Shown here piece after piece: positions 35,177 through 48,200 of a DNA stretch of 64,000 bases. Each line of letters begins with the position of its first letter. The first letter of the stretch is position 1. A program made the translations under genes and the position numbers. The notes under the pieces are model-generated. The model was not told the DNA's origin, made no database searches, and was given only the letters and a program-made list of their open reading frames with translations. The stretch comes from Pyrrhosoma nymphula (Eukaryota; Arthropoda; Insecta; Odonata; Coenagrionidae): assembly GCA_963573305.1 (NCBI GenBank), contig OY754332.1:144515977-144579976 (forward strand), in the 5' to 3' direction.

Positions 35177-35700
35177 ATGAACCCGTCTGCTCCAAGATTA
35201 TACGGACCTCCTAAAATTCACAAACTACCTATTCCAATCAGACCAGTTGTCTCCGCTGTTTCCTCCCCTTCACACCTCCTTTCTCACAAATTAAATACAT
35301 TATTCCGTGATTACACTGGTTTTTAATCAAAGTATGGTGTTAAAAACTCTATGGAACTTGCTAACCACCTAAAAGACATTAGTATTCCACGAAACTCAAG
35401 GTTGGTTTCCTTAGATATAAATAACCTTTTACCTGTGTCCCTACAACAGAAACCTTATAAAAAGTTCATGAAGTAATCTTAAACCTAACCCAAAAGTTTT
35501 CGACTGAGTTGAGTGCTTTGATAAAATCGGCAGTCAAACAAAACTATTTTATTCTCAACCAAAAGTATTATAAACAAATAGATGGCCTAGCAATGGGCTC
35601 TCCCCTTTCCCCTCTTCTGGCAGAAAATTTCCTTAATTCTTTGGAAGAACACCTGTTTGTAACAACTTTAAAAATCATAAAATTTTCATAATATATTCAT
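35177..35700 (+). pseudogene. Penelope-type reverse transcriptase, broken
   Basis: On plus: PRLYGPPKIHKLPIPIRPVV (35189-35250), the hallmark Penelope RT finger block, with SSPSHLLSHKLN after it. A stop lies at 35324-35326. Reading resumes with NSMELANHL (35347-35373) and SRLVSLDINNL (motif A, ~35396-35428), is disrupted again, and the last block is FILNQKYYKQIDGLAMGSPL then SPLLAENFLNSLEEHLF (35549-35660). The YVDD motif C region past 35690 is not recognisable. It abuts the oppositely oriented GIY-YIG piece, so the two are fragments of different copies or an inverted rearrangement. Confidence 0.88.
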
Positions 35701-36039
35701 CCGCTATCCTCTATCAAAAATTATTATTGCTCATCGTTTACACCTGTAAATACCAGGGCACTTGGAAAAAATATTCGTAAAAATTCAAGCAATCCATTCT
35801 CAACTTAGACTACAATCAGCTTGACTTCCAACGAAATTTGTTTTGTTTGGGAATTTGTCAGAGTCAATTCCTTTGCAGTTTTGGCAGAATTTCATCCAAT
35901 TGATATGACTTTTTAGTTTAGTTTCATTTTAAGATGCAGACTTGTATTCGCAAGTATTATCATGGCATTTCTCCCGGTTAAATATTCTGGAGGTAAAACA
36001 GTTCCTCAATCAAATCTTCGGGTGGAGACTACTGGGAGG

Positions 36040-39000
36040 GAACCAACAGTCATGGTGGGAAAATACAGGATGCGGATATAGGACGAGAGCGTGAACGGGA
36101 AGTTGGATAATGTGAATATGGCGATGGAGAGGCAGGGGGTAGACATCTTGGTAGTCAGTGAGATCAAGTGGACTGGGGCAGACAACAACTGAAGCGATGG
36201 ATACAGAGTGGGGACAACAGCAGGAGTTGCCATCGTACTGAAGAACGAATGTGGCAGAGTAGTGTAGTCGGTCTAGCACTACAATGAGAAGATCCTGATG
36301 GTTAAGCTGGAAGGAAAACCTACGGGTACAGTGATAATGCAGGTCTACATGACGACTCTCTTCCATATAGAAGAAGAAACAGAAGAAATGTATGAGCAAA
36401 CAGAAGATATCCTCGGAGTAGTGAAGGGAAAAGAGAATCTCATCATAATTGGGGGCTCGAACGCAGTGGTGGAATAGGGAAGAGAGGGAAGCAGATTTGG
36501 GAATTTTGAGATAAGAAAACGAAACGCCTATGGACTACATGAGGCCTGCAATGAGAAGGTTATGGTAGTGGCAAACACTCTCTTCGAGAAAAATTGGTGC
36601 AGATGGTACCCATGGAGGATGCCAGGGGTTAGAGGCAATTACCAACTTACATCCTTACTACATACTTGTCAGAGTGAGATGCAGGAAGCAAGTCGAGCAG
36701 TGCAAGAATTATCACTTTGCAGTTATAAATAGTAACCACAACCTAGTAGTCATGGAGAGCCCCCTTCGATCTAAGAAAATATAGTAATATAGAAAGAAAA
36801 AGAGAAGATAAAACCTCAACCAAGTAGGAAGACGAAATTGCTGGTGGTAGAAGATAGCAGAGAAATATTCTCCAGAGCCGTCGACAGGAAACTAGAGAGT
36901 GGAGTAGAAACGAGTACCGAAGGAAGATGGGATGGGTTGAAGAGAACAGATGCAGAAGAGGCCAAAGAGTAACTGGTGAGCAAGAGAGGCGGGACGAAGT
37001 AGCCATGGATTACGATAAATATTAGGGAACTTCTAAAGGACAGAAGAAAATGCCAGAACACTAGAAACGAAGGTGGCCTCTTTAAGAAGCTTTGTAACCA
37101 AGTCATACGAGAATCTAAGGAGGCAAAGGGGGAGTGGATAGAAATCTGCGGGAAATAAATCAAGGAAAACGTGATGAAGGGGAACACCGAAATAGCTTAC
37201 AAGTTAGTGAAGAGGCACTTCGGAGAGAGAAAAACGAGAAGCAAAAATATCTGGAATGTGAACGGAAATATGCTGATAGAGAGTGAGGACATTGGGAATA
37301 TATGGAAGCAATGCATAGAACTCTATCATGGGCCGAAGACAGAACATTGAATGGCCTGAAGGATAACAAGGAGCAAGGAGCTGAAAAAATCAACGGAGAC
37401 ATTATCAGGGCGCTCGGAAGTAAAGCTAAGGGCAATCTGTACCGAAGATGTAAGATATCTACAAAAATGGAAGACTTCAGGCAGACTTTCAGAGGGGTGT
37501 AATAGTTACGATACCGAAGAAGACCAGCAATGAGAAATGTGAGGAGCACTGAACCTCGAATCTGGCGTCACATACGTCAAATGTACTTTTCCGAATAAAT
37601 AGCCGAAGGATAGATAGGAAAATTGAAGACAATCTCTCGGAAAACCAATTAGGATTTAGGAATAACAGAGGAGCATGGAAGGTCTCACTCTGCCAGAGAA
37701 TAATGGTAGATCAAACGATGCATATGAAAAAGCCACAATATGTGGCGTTCGCGGATTTGGAGAAAGCTTTCGACAACGTTGAGTGGAATACGATGAACAG
37801 ACGGATGGAAAATCTCGGAATGGATGACAACGACAGAAAAAGTATCTACCAACTTTAGAAGAAGCATGTCGCCACAATGTGAAAGAGAGACGAAAGAAAA
37901 ATAGAAGCTAAAATTAACAAAGGATTTGAACAAGAATGGAACCTCGCACCAGAACTGCTTTAAAAAATCTTGTAAGAGGGAATAAGAGAAACACAAGAAG
38001 TGGAATTGAAAGAAAGCAAGGATAACGGTGAAGAAATAAGCATGCTCCGCTTCGCAGATGACATCGTAGTCATAGCAGGAAATTGTGATGATCTTCAAAG
38101 ATTACTGAATCCCTTGTACTAATTGAGGACCTGAGAGTCAAAGTAATACAAATGACAAACATCGTCCAAAGTCACCTGTATAACTTTACTCCGGTAAGAT
38201 ATGACAAAAAGCAAAGTAGCTGAAGTGTTCGCCGGCTATATCGCAGTGCGATACTTTCGAACACCTGCATTTCTTTTTCTGTATCTACCTGACGGTACCC
38301 AACGGTACAAACTTAGAAAGTATGCACTTACATCGTTTTTCGTGTTGATGTCGCTTGCATTACTTTGACTCTCAGGCCCTCAATTGTAAGTGCTTAAAGA
38401 AGAATACAACATGAAAATATATATAAGAAAAAGACTTAAGTTCTTGTATGCGGAAAGGAGGTGCTAAATGCAAAGTCCTAAAAGGAGAGAAATTAGAGCA
38501 AGTGGATTCCTTCACCTACCTCAGAATCACCATCGTTTGAAACGGAATAAGTACAACGGACATCAAGCGCAGAATAACCCGAGGTAAGAGATCGTTCATG
38601 ATGAAGAGGAAATTTCAGTATTCAAAGAAGATAGGACTGCAGACGAGGAAAGAGTACGTTATTCGTGTGGTGCGTGGCACTCTATGGTTCGGGAACATGG
38701 GCCAATGAAGACCAGTAAAGATTAGGAACTTTCAAATCCTGGTGTTGGAGGCAGAACCGGAATATGAAATGAACAGATAAAATGAGAAATTAAGAAGCAT
38801 GTAGAATACGAAAGAACCGTATGGAACATTCAACATAAATGAAGACCCAATGGTTTTGGCACACTCTGAGGCTCAGTGGTTTGGTGAGGAAAATAATGGA
38901 AGGAAAAATAAAGGGGAAAGCCCCAGGAAAAAGGCCAATTGATAATTACATACACCAAATAAAGAGAAAGGTACGTAAGAAGAACTACCAGGGAGTAATG

Positions 39001-39055
39001 GAACTAGCAATAGATAGGGAGGGATGGGGTGCTGCAGTCAACCAATCTTAGGATT
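36040..39055 (+). mobile_element. Near-complete RTE-like LINE, copy B (dead), host of a nested insertion
   Basis: Blocks in order on plus: endonuclease start GKLDNVNMAMERQGVDILVV then SEIKWTG (36097-36180; contains the catalytic Glu context), IIIGGSNAVVE in place of GDWNA (36443-36475), a long linker shared with copy A (36840-37320), NGLKDNKEQGAEKINGDII (RT block), ENQLGFRNNRGA (37640-37675), QYVAFADLEKAFDNVEW (motif A, 37738-37788), ISMLRFADDIVVIAG (motif C, 38036-38080), VLKEEYNMKIYI after the insertion, and IKGKAPGKRPIDNYIHQIKR and REGWGAAVNQS at the end (to ~39050). FADD is intact. Many stops and frameshifts disable it. The resemblance to the 'craniofacial development protein 2-like' RTE clade is from memory. 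Confidence 0.88.
38119..38383. mobile_element. 265-bp inverted-repeat element nested in LINE copy B
   Basis: TTGAGGACCTGAGAGTCAAA (38123 on) is mirrored at 38359-38383 with one mismatch over 25 bp, and weaker pairing extends inward. It sits between RT motif C (FADDIVVIAG) and VLKEEYNMKIYI, segments normally close together in this LINE, so it is a later insertion. TTGTA occurs at 38114-38118 and 38384-38388, a possible 5-bp target duplication, though the left copy is separated from the repeat by a few bases. It has no coding capacity. Confidence 0.85.
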
Positions 39056-41479
39056 GAATGACCAATGATGGTGCATTGACTTACTCTTTACGGACCTTTG
39101 TTCCTACCCCGTCAACATCTTATTTAAGATTTTTGACAAACGAATAATGTTTTTATTTGGCTTCTTTTAATTTAGTGTATACGTACCATCCTCGCTCAAT
39201 CCCTAATGTACGTAATGAATGCATTCAATTCGAAGGTTGACAATATATGTTCCGTTACAAGAAATTTCTTTACTGCTTGGACCATGCCAATGCCTAGGAA
39301 AATAGTCGTAAATTTCAATGACGGTGGTATTTTGGCATAGGTATAGCCTCTTTTGGATTCTGCAAATGAGGTTTCAGCATGGATTTTGAAAAATTCTGTA
39401 GAAAGATACGCAGTTTGTCGATTGCTCTATCGGTATTGTTAGGGTTTTAATCCAATAAATCCCGTAAGCACATCTTTGGCACTCCATTTAGCAAACCAGT
39501 CACGCGGCCATAGAAAAAATAAGATAGTTTTGTCGAAGTGCCTGAACTTTGGCGATGAATTTGGCAATGGTTTCGTAATACACGGAATGACTACATCCAC
39601 GAAGGCACTAAAACGAGCTACTGCGTCACAGATATGAAATGAGCAGTATAGTTTTAAGCTATTCACTTCGATGTTTTTATCTGGTCGTGATTGCGCTTCG
39701 TAAAACTTATCTAAATATGAGAGAGTGCAGTGAATCATGTAGTATCATGAATGTCTTACCTAAAAAGCTTCTAGCTAAAAGAAGCATTTTCAAAGACATG
39801 GGGGTTGATTCATGAAGTTTATTCCTTCTTATTTTGAAATTGAGTTCTCAGCAGCGGTAATCTGGGTAATAGCGGATTACAGATTTCTTAAAATAAGAAG
39901 TAGCAGTTGTATAAAATTTTTATTGCATTTTTATCACCATCAGCAAAGTTTTGCTCCTCATATTGCTATTCTAAGATATAAAAGAACGTATATCTGTTCA
40001 AGGGAGAGGCTCACATCAAAGCCATATGAGGGAACTTAAAGGATGAATCCTCGCAAAATTCCCTTAATAGAGATAAAAATGAAATTTTATCAAAGTGTTT
40101 AGCATAGATATATAAGATAAAGCAATTAAGATAATTAAAAAATTGTACTTTATTTTGACTCGTAGGTCATTAAAATTTGTACGTTCAAAAGACATCATTC
40201 AAAATAATGCTGGTTGTCGCATGCTCTCCGTGGTTTCGAATGGCCATTATGATTGGTGTAGGATATTTTTTGGTTTATTTTATCAATGATTGTGTTTTTT
40301 GAATTTGAAAAATATTGTTGCGTTTTATCATTCATCCATTCATTTTCTTTACCGTGCTCGTTATTCCAATACTTCTACCTAAATGGCGGAATATGCATGC
40401 ATTAGCATACCCTTATGTTTATTAAGGCTCCAAGATAAATGAATACAAGTCACTGAGTACGTTATATTGGTTTTAAACGGATATTTTTAAACCTATATGC
40501 ATACTTTGCATTGAGTGTTAAATTCCCCATAGCAGAGAAAATATGCATGCAATAAAATATGTGAACCTTTCGGTAGTAAATTCCTGTATTCTTGACCTAC
40601 CGTTTTACACTCAGAGTTGCCTGAGATTTCAAGATTAAATATTTTTCTGCGAAAGATTTTGTCAATATTTGTCGGGAGAATGGTGATGAAGCCAGACCAC
40701 CGTGTAATTTTTATTATTGTAACTCAAGTGTTGTCAGCGAGTTCAAGAGGTTCATTAATTAATAATGAATGTAGTTATTAAGAGATCGAGGTGTAATTAA
40801 AGCCTTGTTTTATTATTGTAGGCATGATTTCTATCGCGCTCCAATTCTTCACATTTCAGTGGAATTGAAATGTGAACCCTTGGCTGCTTGTACGACAATG
40901 CTGCTTCGTTTCCACAAGCTCTCTTTCGCGAGCTCTAAATTCACTAAATAGGGAGTAAATTGTTTCAATGCAGCTGACATTCACCACAACCAGGTACAAT
41001 ATGATTGTTTATGTCGACTAAGCACGATAATTAATATGTCGACGTGAGGCATGGGGTTTGAGTATGGTTTAAGCACTTGACAATTTAATATGAATAAGGC
41101 TGTTCGCTATATGATCACCGCCAGGTTTGACCTATATTTGCTTTAAGTAATGTTGGTTTTACTTTTATTACGCTACAACTCAAGAGAAACATACTTTCCT
41201 GTTTATTTTGTTGTGATTATGGCTGAAATGAAGGCGAAAAGCACGGAGAGATCGATTTAAGAAGAAAAATTGTTCCGCAAATTCTTTGGAACGGAATGGT
41301 TTCCTTCGTTCATTGAAACGATACCGACTTAAAACTAATGATAGTGATGGTGTAAGCAAGACAAATTTAAGTATAGTAGCCCAAGATAAAATGCCATTCT
41401 GTCTGAGGGATCAACTGCTAGCGATACCAACTTATATAAGGAAGCACTTCATTGAAATATGCATTTGAAGCATCCTCTT
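39056..41479. other. Unassigned AT-rich stretch
   Basis: No gene or repeat recognised; short frames (39439-39738 minus, 39812-40039, 41286-41468) show no motif. Confidence 0.4.
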
Positions 41480-42200
41480 ATGTAAAAATGAAGCTTGAAT
41501 AGTAACAGCGGCAGAACGAAGAAAATAATGGGTATTGGAAATGTGTTGTTTAGTAGAATGATTATAATTGAGGGATGGAATCTCCCATTGGGATTGGGTT
41601 AGTGAGGTAGCTTAGACGACTGGCTTCCCATCCCGAGGGCTTGAGCCGTAGTGGAGATTTTTCGGTGGAATTCCGATCGCCACTTATGTGCTTTGTAGAG
41701 AGAATTTCAAGGTTAATATTCCACCCATCGAATTGGAGCTAAGCAGTGAGCCGTTTCGGTGTTTTTTGTAAAGAGCAGACTAATATCGACGCCGGGTTTC
41801 TCTACGCCCTTCCTCCGTGACCCAAAAAATCCTTAACCCCTACCAACCAATCCACCTGTTCTCGATGGCACAAATTACCTCAGCTGTCAGTCGTCCCCAC
41901 AAACAACCAACGAATCACCACTGAAGAAGTTCTCCGAAGAGGTGGAGAGAAAACATGTTCCATGAATATTCTGCGAAGTAGAAAAGGCAAAATTATTTAA
42001 CTAATTATGGTACATAACGTCGTCCTGAAAGCAATAGTGGAAAGAGAAATCAATGGGAAGTGTTACCGAGAAAGACCGAAAATGGAGCACATCCTTGAAA
42101 TCATGACTAGATAATTGTGAAGGAAAAAGCGGTTAATTTTAAAGAAAATCGAAGAGAGGGCTGTACAAAACCTATCTTTGGATTGGTGAAAGCTGATGAT
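41480..42200 (+). mobile_element. LINE 3' tail split by a SINE
   Basis: AATGAAGCTTGAATAGTAAC AGC...GCAGAACG (41488-41520) parallels the SSEACTITAAEQ segment of the 29.4-kb LINE. After the SINE, RITTEEVLRRGG (41911-41946) and ILRSRKGKII resume the same LINE, then LKAIVEREINGKCYRERPKM, EHILEIMTR and a final NLSLDW. The end carries a short TGATGATGAG (42195 area). The joined LINE reading before and after the SINE is what shows nesting. Confidence 0.75.
41590..41905 (+). mobile_element. tRNA-derived SINE inserted in a LINE
   Basis: The A-box-like GGTAGCTTAGACGACTGG (41606-41623) and B-box-like GGGCTTGAGCC (41637-41647) form a tRNA-type promoter. They are followed by GTGGAGATTTTTCGGTGGAA (41651-41670), then CGACGCC...CGCCCTTCCTCCGTG and a C/A-rich 3' part to GTCAGTCGTCCCC. 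The head recurs at 12.3 kb (minus) and the tail at 25.1 kb. The ends are approximate, set by where LINE similarity stops and resumes. Confidence 0.75.
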
Positions 42201-45200
42201 GAGATAAAGCAATCATAAAAACCATTTCTTTGTATACCGAAGGAATTCAGCTATATGATTCAATGGTTTGAAGTGAATATGTGTAAATGAGACGTTGAAT
42301 CAAGTAAATGATTCATGACATATTTAAAATTGCAGTTCCTGCACTGTTACTTCAGCTCACTCGCTTAAAGAATTCAGGGTCTTTCAATTCCACTCTGTTT
42401 GATCAGGCCCTAATTTTGGAAGCAGCCTCACCAGCCGCATGCATCCTATGATTACTGGCATAATGATTTCTAATGCATGCCCCCCAATCAATCTAAGATG
42501 TATTACAAATTAGACGCTTTATTTGGTTACTTGCCTCCATGCCGAATTCGTCGTTGACGAATATATGAATTTCGATGCATGGGTGGTGCTTACTCTCTGA
42601 TGCACTCCGTGGGTCAGTTACAATGAAAAAACATGACAGATTCCAGTGAAATTTAATGGTCGGTAAACGGATAATCTAAGGCCTAAATTTAAAAAAACAG
42701 ATCCGGAAGGCAGAGCAGGAATCTCTGCTGCCTCTTACGCAGTGCCTACGTTTATATAAAAAAGCGGCCCAGTATGTATATGCTGATAATTGATATCTTT
42801 TCGCCACTCATGTCACATACATTGCAATATCAATGACACATCTCACGCTATCCTTAGATAATTTGTTCCCATTAAAATAAAATTATCCTTACATACCGAT
42901 GAACTCGATATCTTTTTATGTAGGGCGATTACAATGCCAGAATATTGGATTTAGTAATCTAACATTTGTTCTGTAGAGCTAATTTCTTCTAAAACTCTGC
43001 ATATTTGTGTTGAAATGATTAAGGAAACACGTAAAGACATGAAAAAATTTCGCGGAGCTTGATCTGGAAACAGGATACGTCGAGGTCAGAAATTTGTGAC
43101 GCAGCTGATGTATGTACTTTGCTTACTAAAATTTGTGGGTATCAAGCAAAATCTGTCTGATAAGGTTATTTTGTGAATCAAATATTTGGTCCATTATCAA
43201 CATCTCCGCCTATTTTTTCCCCAACGTTAGGTAGTTTTTACTGTTTTCCTTCATAGGGCTTTCATTTCCAATGTATTAAATCCCTTTTCAACTCTTCGTA
43301 TCATTTTCCTCCCTTCGTACCGTCCAACACTTCCATCCCTCTCATGCCTCTCACACGCTTCTCACATCTATCACCATCTTAATTAAAATATTCATGATTT
43401 TCTATTCAATGGAAATACGAGCTTCAACTCTGGTAATTTGAAGCTGACGCGAGTTTTTTTTCACTCTCCTCGCCGATATCAAAGTATAGGTATCCGTCAT
43501 TTGAAGAGGATGCAGAAGGTGTTTGTGTACTGCAATTATATTTTAGAGGTCATTCAAGTATTACGGAATAATTTTCATGGGAATTTGGGGGAGCCCTTAT
43601 TTCATCGTATTACGTGTGGGGGCAAGAGAGGTGCGAGATCATGTTACTTAATATTTTATTTATTCGTGAGATCGTGTTTTTTATAATCATCCGACGAAAA
43701 AACGTAGTTTCTAGTGCTGCAAACTGCGCATAGTCTCCGTAAGGAAAAGGTTTGTGAATGCGAAGTGTGTAGATATTCAGTTAAAGTACTGCATAGTTCA
43801 GCGAACAGCGGTTGTTGCTGGTTCAGGGTACACTTATATCTTAAATACTGGCATGGCGACGAGGAATTTGGGCCTTAAATCCCTCCTGGTCAAGGCCAAA
43901 AAGTCTGATATTTTAAGTGGTGAGCACTAGTATAGTAACTAAACGCCGTGGAAACCTTTGGATCAATATCCAGCAATGGTATTTATCACATTCTTAACAT
44001 TCCCTGAATTCTCATGAATTCAATATTATATTACTATGACAATGAATAGCTTGTGATACATTTTCCCAAAAAGCGCTCAATTAATAGTTTATATCTGCGC
44101 CCTATGATGAATTACGTAAGATGTGGAGGGGAGGGGTAGATAATGAAATCAGGTTATATTTTCCTTGTGCTCACCAAAGTTGAATCGGGTTGTGAAGAAC
44201 GCTCATGCGAGTAGGTGGTCCACTTCTCACGGTTCCATGTTCAGGACAGCATTTCGCCGGCCATCCCGCTGTGGCTTATTCTGGTCCGAAGGGTCGACGT
44301 CTGTTGGATATAAAATGAGACGGCAATTTATCCGGAGCATGTTGACACCTCGCACACAAGGAAGCGGGAAATGACGCGGCGGAAACTCCGAAAAGAGAAA
44401 TTATTCATCGAAAGTTAATAGGGACATTTTCACTTAAAATATATTGGCTTTAGCACTTCTGGAACCTCATTTTTTCAAACCGCATAGATATTTCATCTTA
44501 AATTAAGAATGGAGGAATTACATATATGCCATTGAATAAAGTTTTCCTTGTAATTACTAGGCGAAATATTGTGAACGCAAGGCCACCAGGTAAATTTTTA
44601 TTACGATATTTGAACTATAATTCATTTATTGGAAATGTAAATTGTGAATATTATTTTTGGGTATGACAATGCTGTTAACTTCAGTGCCATCGCAGTGCAA
44701 CTGGTAAAGCAAGAGGCGGATTTTTCCAAATAAGCGTTGACATTTAGGCCGATGCTAACGATTAAAACCGTGAATGCCTCCCTAAACACTTATCAGTTGC
44801 TGTAATTTAATGCAGCCTGGGATTTGGACTTCAACTCCTATATATTCGACTGACCCCATGATCACCCAAGTTCCCAATCAACTTATTTTAGGGGTCTTTT
44901 GCGATGATCAACTTATCAGGTTCTTCAATTAAAAAACGACAAATTCAGGCCTCAGGCATAAAACTAAATATTGACTTTGACTTTATTATGCATATGACTC
45001 CAAAATTACGTTGCATTTTTTACTATACCGATGTAATAAAATCAGCCTTTGAAATAAATCCTCACCGACGCTCGCACATGCGCGTTCCTGCTTTGCTATA
45101 AAGACTTATAAACCAGTTGAGCGGAGAAAAGGTTCGCGAATGCCTCCTTCCGTAAAGATCAGTTTACGACGTGTTGACGCGAGCTTCAGCTCACATCTAT

Positions 45201-48200
45201 CCTTACGCATGCACATGCAGTAGTTTACGACCGTGGGAATACGTTAAGGTCCTCACTACTGGTGCATTTCACCACGGACTAAAAGAGTGATCATGACCTA
45301 TACCAAAAGAGCTGTGTAATTTTTAGGTTATTGCCCGTTTTGACGGCGCAATTTTAAAGCGGAGAGAAAAACGGGACGCGCAAAGTGTAAAATCATGGGT
45401 TAAAAGCTTCGTGGTAGCGCAAGATTACCGCTGATATGGGCAGTCGTTTCTGAAGTTGATACGGCTCTTTTCGTGTTAGCATATCATTTAACTATGGGAG
45501 GGCGACTAAGCGTGGAGACTTGTGAGATTTTTATGCATCAAATATGGCATACCAACCCTAAGTTTGGTGTGCCGCCGCTCCCGCCGCTCACCTCGCTGTG
45601 AGGCCAAAGGCGTGTGAAACTCGCATATTCAGGCTTGGGGACCAGCTCATTTTGCTGGGACGTCAGCTGTCGTGTATGAATTTCTGGAAATCTGAAATCG
45701 TCCCGGTTCGTGCTTGTGACAAGGGTGCTGATAGAGGCTTCAGCGATATTGAAACTCTTTAGCCTCCGATTCGCAGCTATATGTCATCCCTTCCTTTTAA
45801 CGAAGGGGCCAGTGGTCTGCAAATCCGTGAGAACTTGAGCTCAATTCTTAGGAGAGAGGGAGATAATTATTTAAGTTAGTTTTGGCCTGCGTGTGATTGT
45901 GCTGAATATTGGTCTTATTAAACCGGAAAATCTCGGCAACTCATCACGTTCACATTTGTGGAGAGGTACTTTGACATTGAAACTCTACAGATCTTATACA
46001 ATTCTAGACCTTTCAGATATAGACCACCCTGAAATGGTCACAGCCTCTGGAAATAAGAAAAGCAGCTTTTGAGAATAAGTAAAGCAGCTTCTGGAAATAA
46101 GGAAAGGAGTCAATTGTCCCAAAAATATTTTGCAGAAATACAATCTTCAATATGAGCCAAAACGAAATATATCCAAAAAGTAAATGAAATACATTTATTA
46201 GGCGGATTTTGCAGATTTCAGTGAGCTTTGGAAAGTTCATAGAAGCACACTCCTTGAATTCATATAAAAAATGTAACGTGTAGGCTCTGCCAGCACGTCT
46301 TTCTTCGAATTAATGAGGCTTGGTGTCGACCTGGATTCTCCCAGCACACAATAACGCGAAAACAACGTACCCCTATGCTACTTTGGGAGAGTCAGAAGAG
46401 CGTGAAGGCAGTGGAGACATTTGCATTCAAAATATTCAATATGAAATCGCATTCAGTCTGGAAAAGGTTCACTGCTGGTGAACCAAAGAATAGAAAATAC
46501 TACGTACTAAAACAACAATCAAGCGAATCTTGCTCTAAAGTAAAATAGGGTGGGAAGAATCTATTGATTATTTTAAGGGATTTTTGGCTTCTAGATAGAG
46601 ATTTTCTTGGTAATGTCGTTATAGTTCTCAAAAGACAAAAATACCGATTATGAGCGTATTTACATTGAAAAGATAAGTGAGCATTATATATTCATAAGTG
46701 TGAAGACTGCTGACTTGAGAATTCCCAGTGTAAGGAGTTCATTAACATATGTATCATGTAAAGGGACAGAAAAAAATCCCAAGCAAAAACATAAACATAC
46801 CTAACCAGAGGAGATTCCAGTGAGAGTTCTCGAAGATATTGTCCGAGAAATTGAAGTTTACCTCGAACGCATATTATTTTAGCTGATTTTAGAGGTTATA
46901 GTTCCAAACGAATACTTGCTTCATAAATTGCTTATCACACCTCAAAGGGAGGGAAGACAGACGATCCTTGTAACTGCTTCTTCGGGTGCCTTGATTTTCC
47001 TTAACTCCTTGACAGCAACCTCGAATTTTCTCCTAAAAATACCAGGCCCAGAAATACCAGACAGCAACGACCAGGTCGCTGCTGTCTACCTTGTCACTGT
47101 TGACTAATCTCACTTACATCTCTGTCCTGTGAAATTATTGGACGTGCTGTTAGCAGCAGCTAGCTCCATGTCATAATTTTTCAGTTGATACTTAATTATT
47201 GTTTTAGCCATCTCAGAGTTAGAAATAAAAAATGGGTGTAGCGGTTCATGGCCGCACGACAGAAGTGCAACTTCTGCACTGAATGTGTTAGTGTGCTAAT
47301 CATTTTGCTTAATTAAAAGTTCTTTAGTTTTATAAAAAAAACTTTTTCAAGAAAAACCCGGTAAAACTCTTCCTAATTCATGTTGAATTATGATCTCTCA
47401 TTAGGATTCACTCCATTACCCTTTCTTCAATTAATTTCTCATTAAGTTGGTTATAGCAACCTCAGAAAAAAAAACGTTTATTCATTTGAAAAACACTTTA
47501 TTGGGACGGAATATACGGTAGTAATGAATTGTTATCGAATATGAAACAATTAATCTTAATTAAGCTCCAAAAATCGTTCTAACATCCGTTCCTCAAAACT
47601 TTTGTCTTAGACATACGCTACCTCAGTATATAGACAAATCTGAGTATTCAAGGCCAATAATGGTCGTTGTCATAGTTGTATTAATAGAAAAGAGGGCAAA
47701 AGTGCAAAAACTATACGCTTTAATTAATAAATTTGGCAATTTAGAGATCGCTACGTCGGACTCACGAAAATAAAAATTAAAGTTTTAGGCATATTTCAGT
47801 TCAGGTTCTACCGTTTTAGTTGATTTTTTCGTATTTTAATGAGCGAAAGAAACTTTATCAATAAGGAAATATATCGTTTCTCCTATTGAATCCTATTGAA
47901 AAACGAAGTTCTGTTTATGCTCAAAATATGGAAACTTTATCAGAATTTCCAATTTTTTCCCCGAATCCCGAACTAGGTGATTATGAATATTTCCTGAAAG
48001 TTTCAGTTCTCCAGCTCGATCAGAAATGCCCAGGAATTTGTATCAAGGAGATAAGTTGTCATCTGACGTTTTTCCGTGTCTCATCGCGTGTCGTTCATGA
48101 AATGGTTTTACTCTTCCGTTTATTTAATATCTTATAACACCGTTTTTCTAAGCATATTAACTTGAGTGGGATTCACCCATTAGTCGGAGGATCTGAGTTT

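Noticed and set aside
41911..41950. CTGAAGAAGTTCTCCGAAG resembling hammerhead boxes
   Set aside because: Explained by LINE coding sequence (ITTEEVLRRGG); GAAG instead of GAAA.
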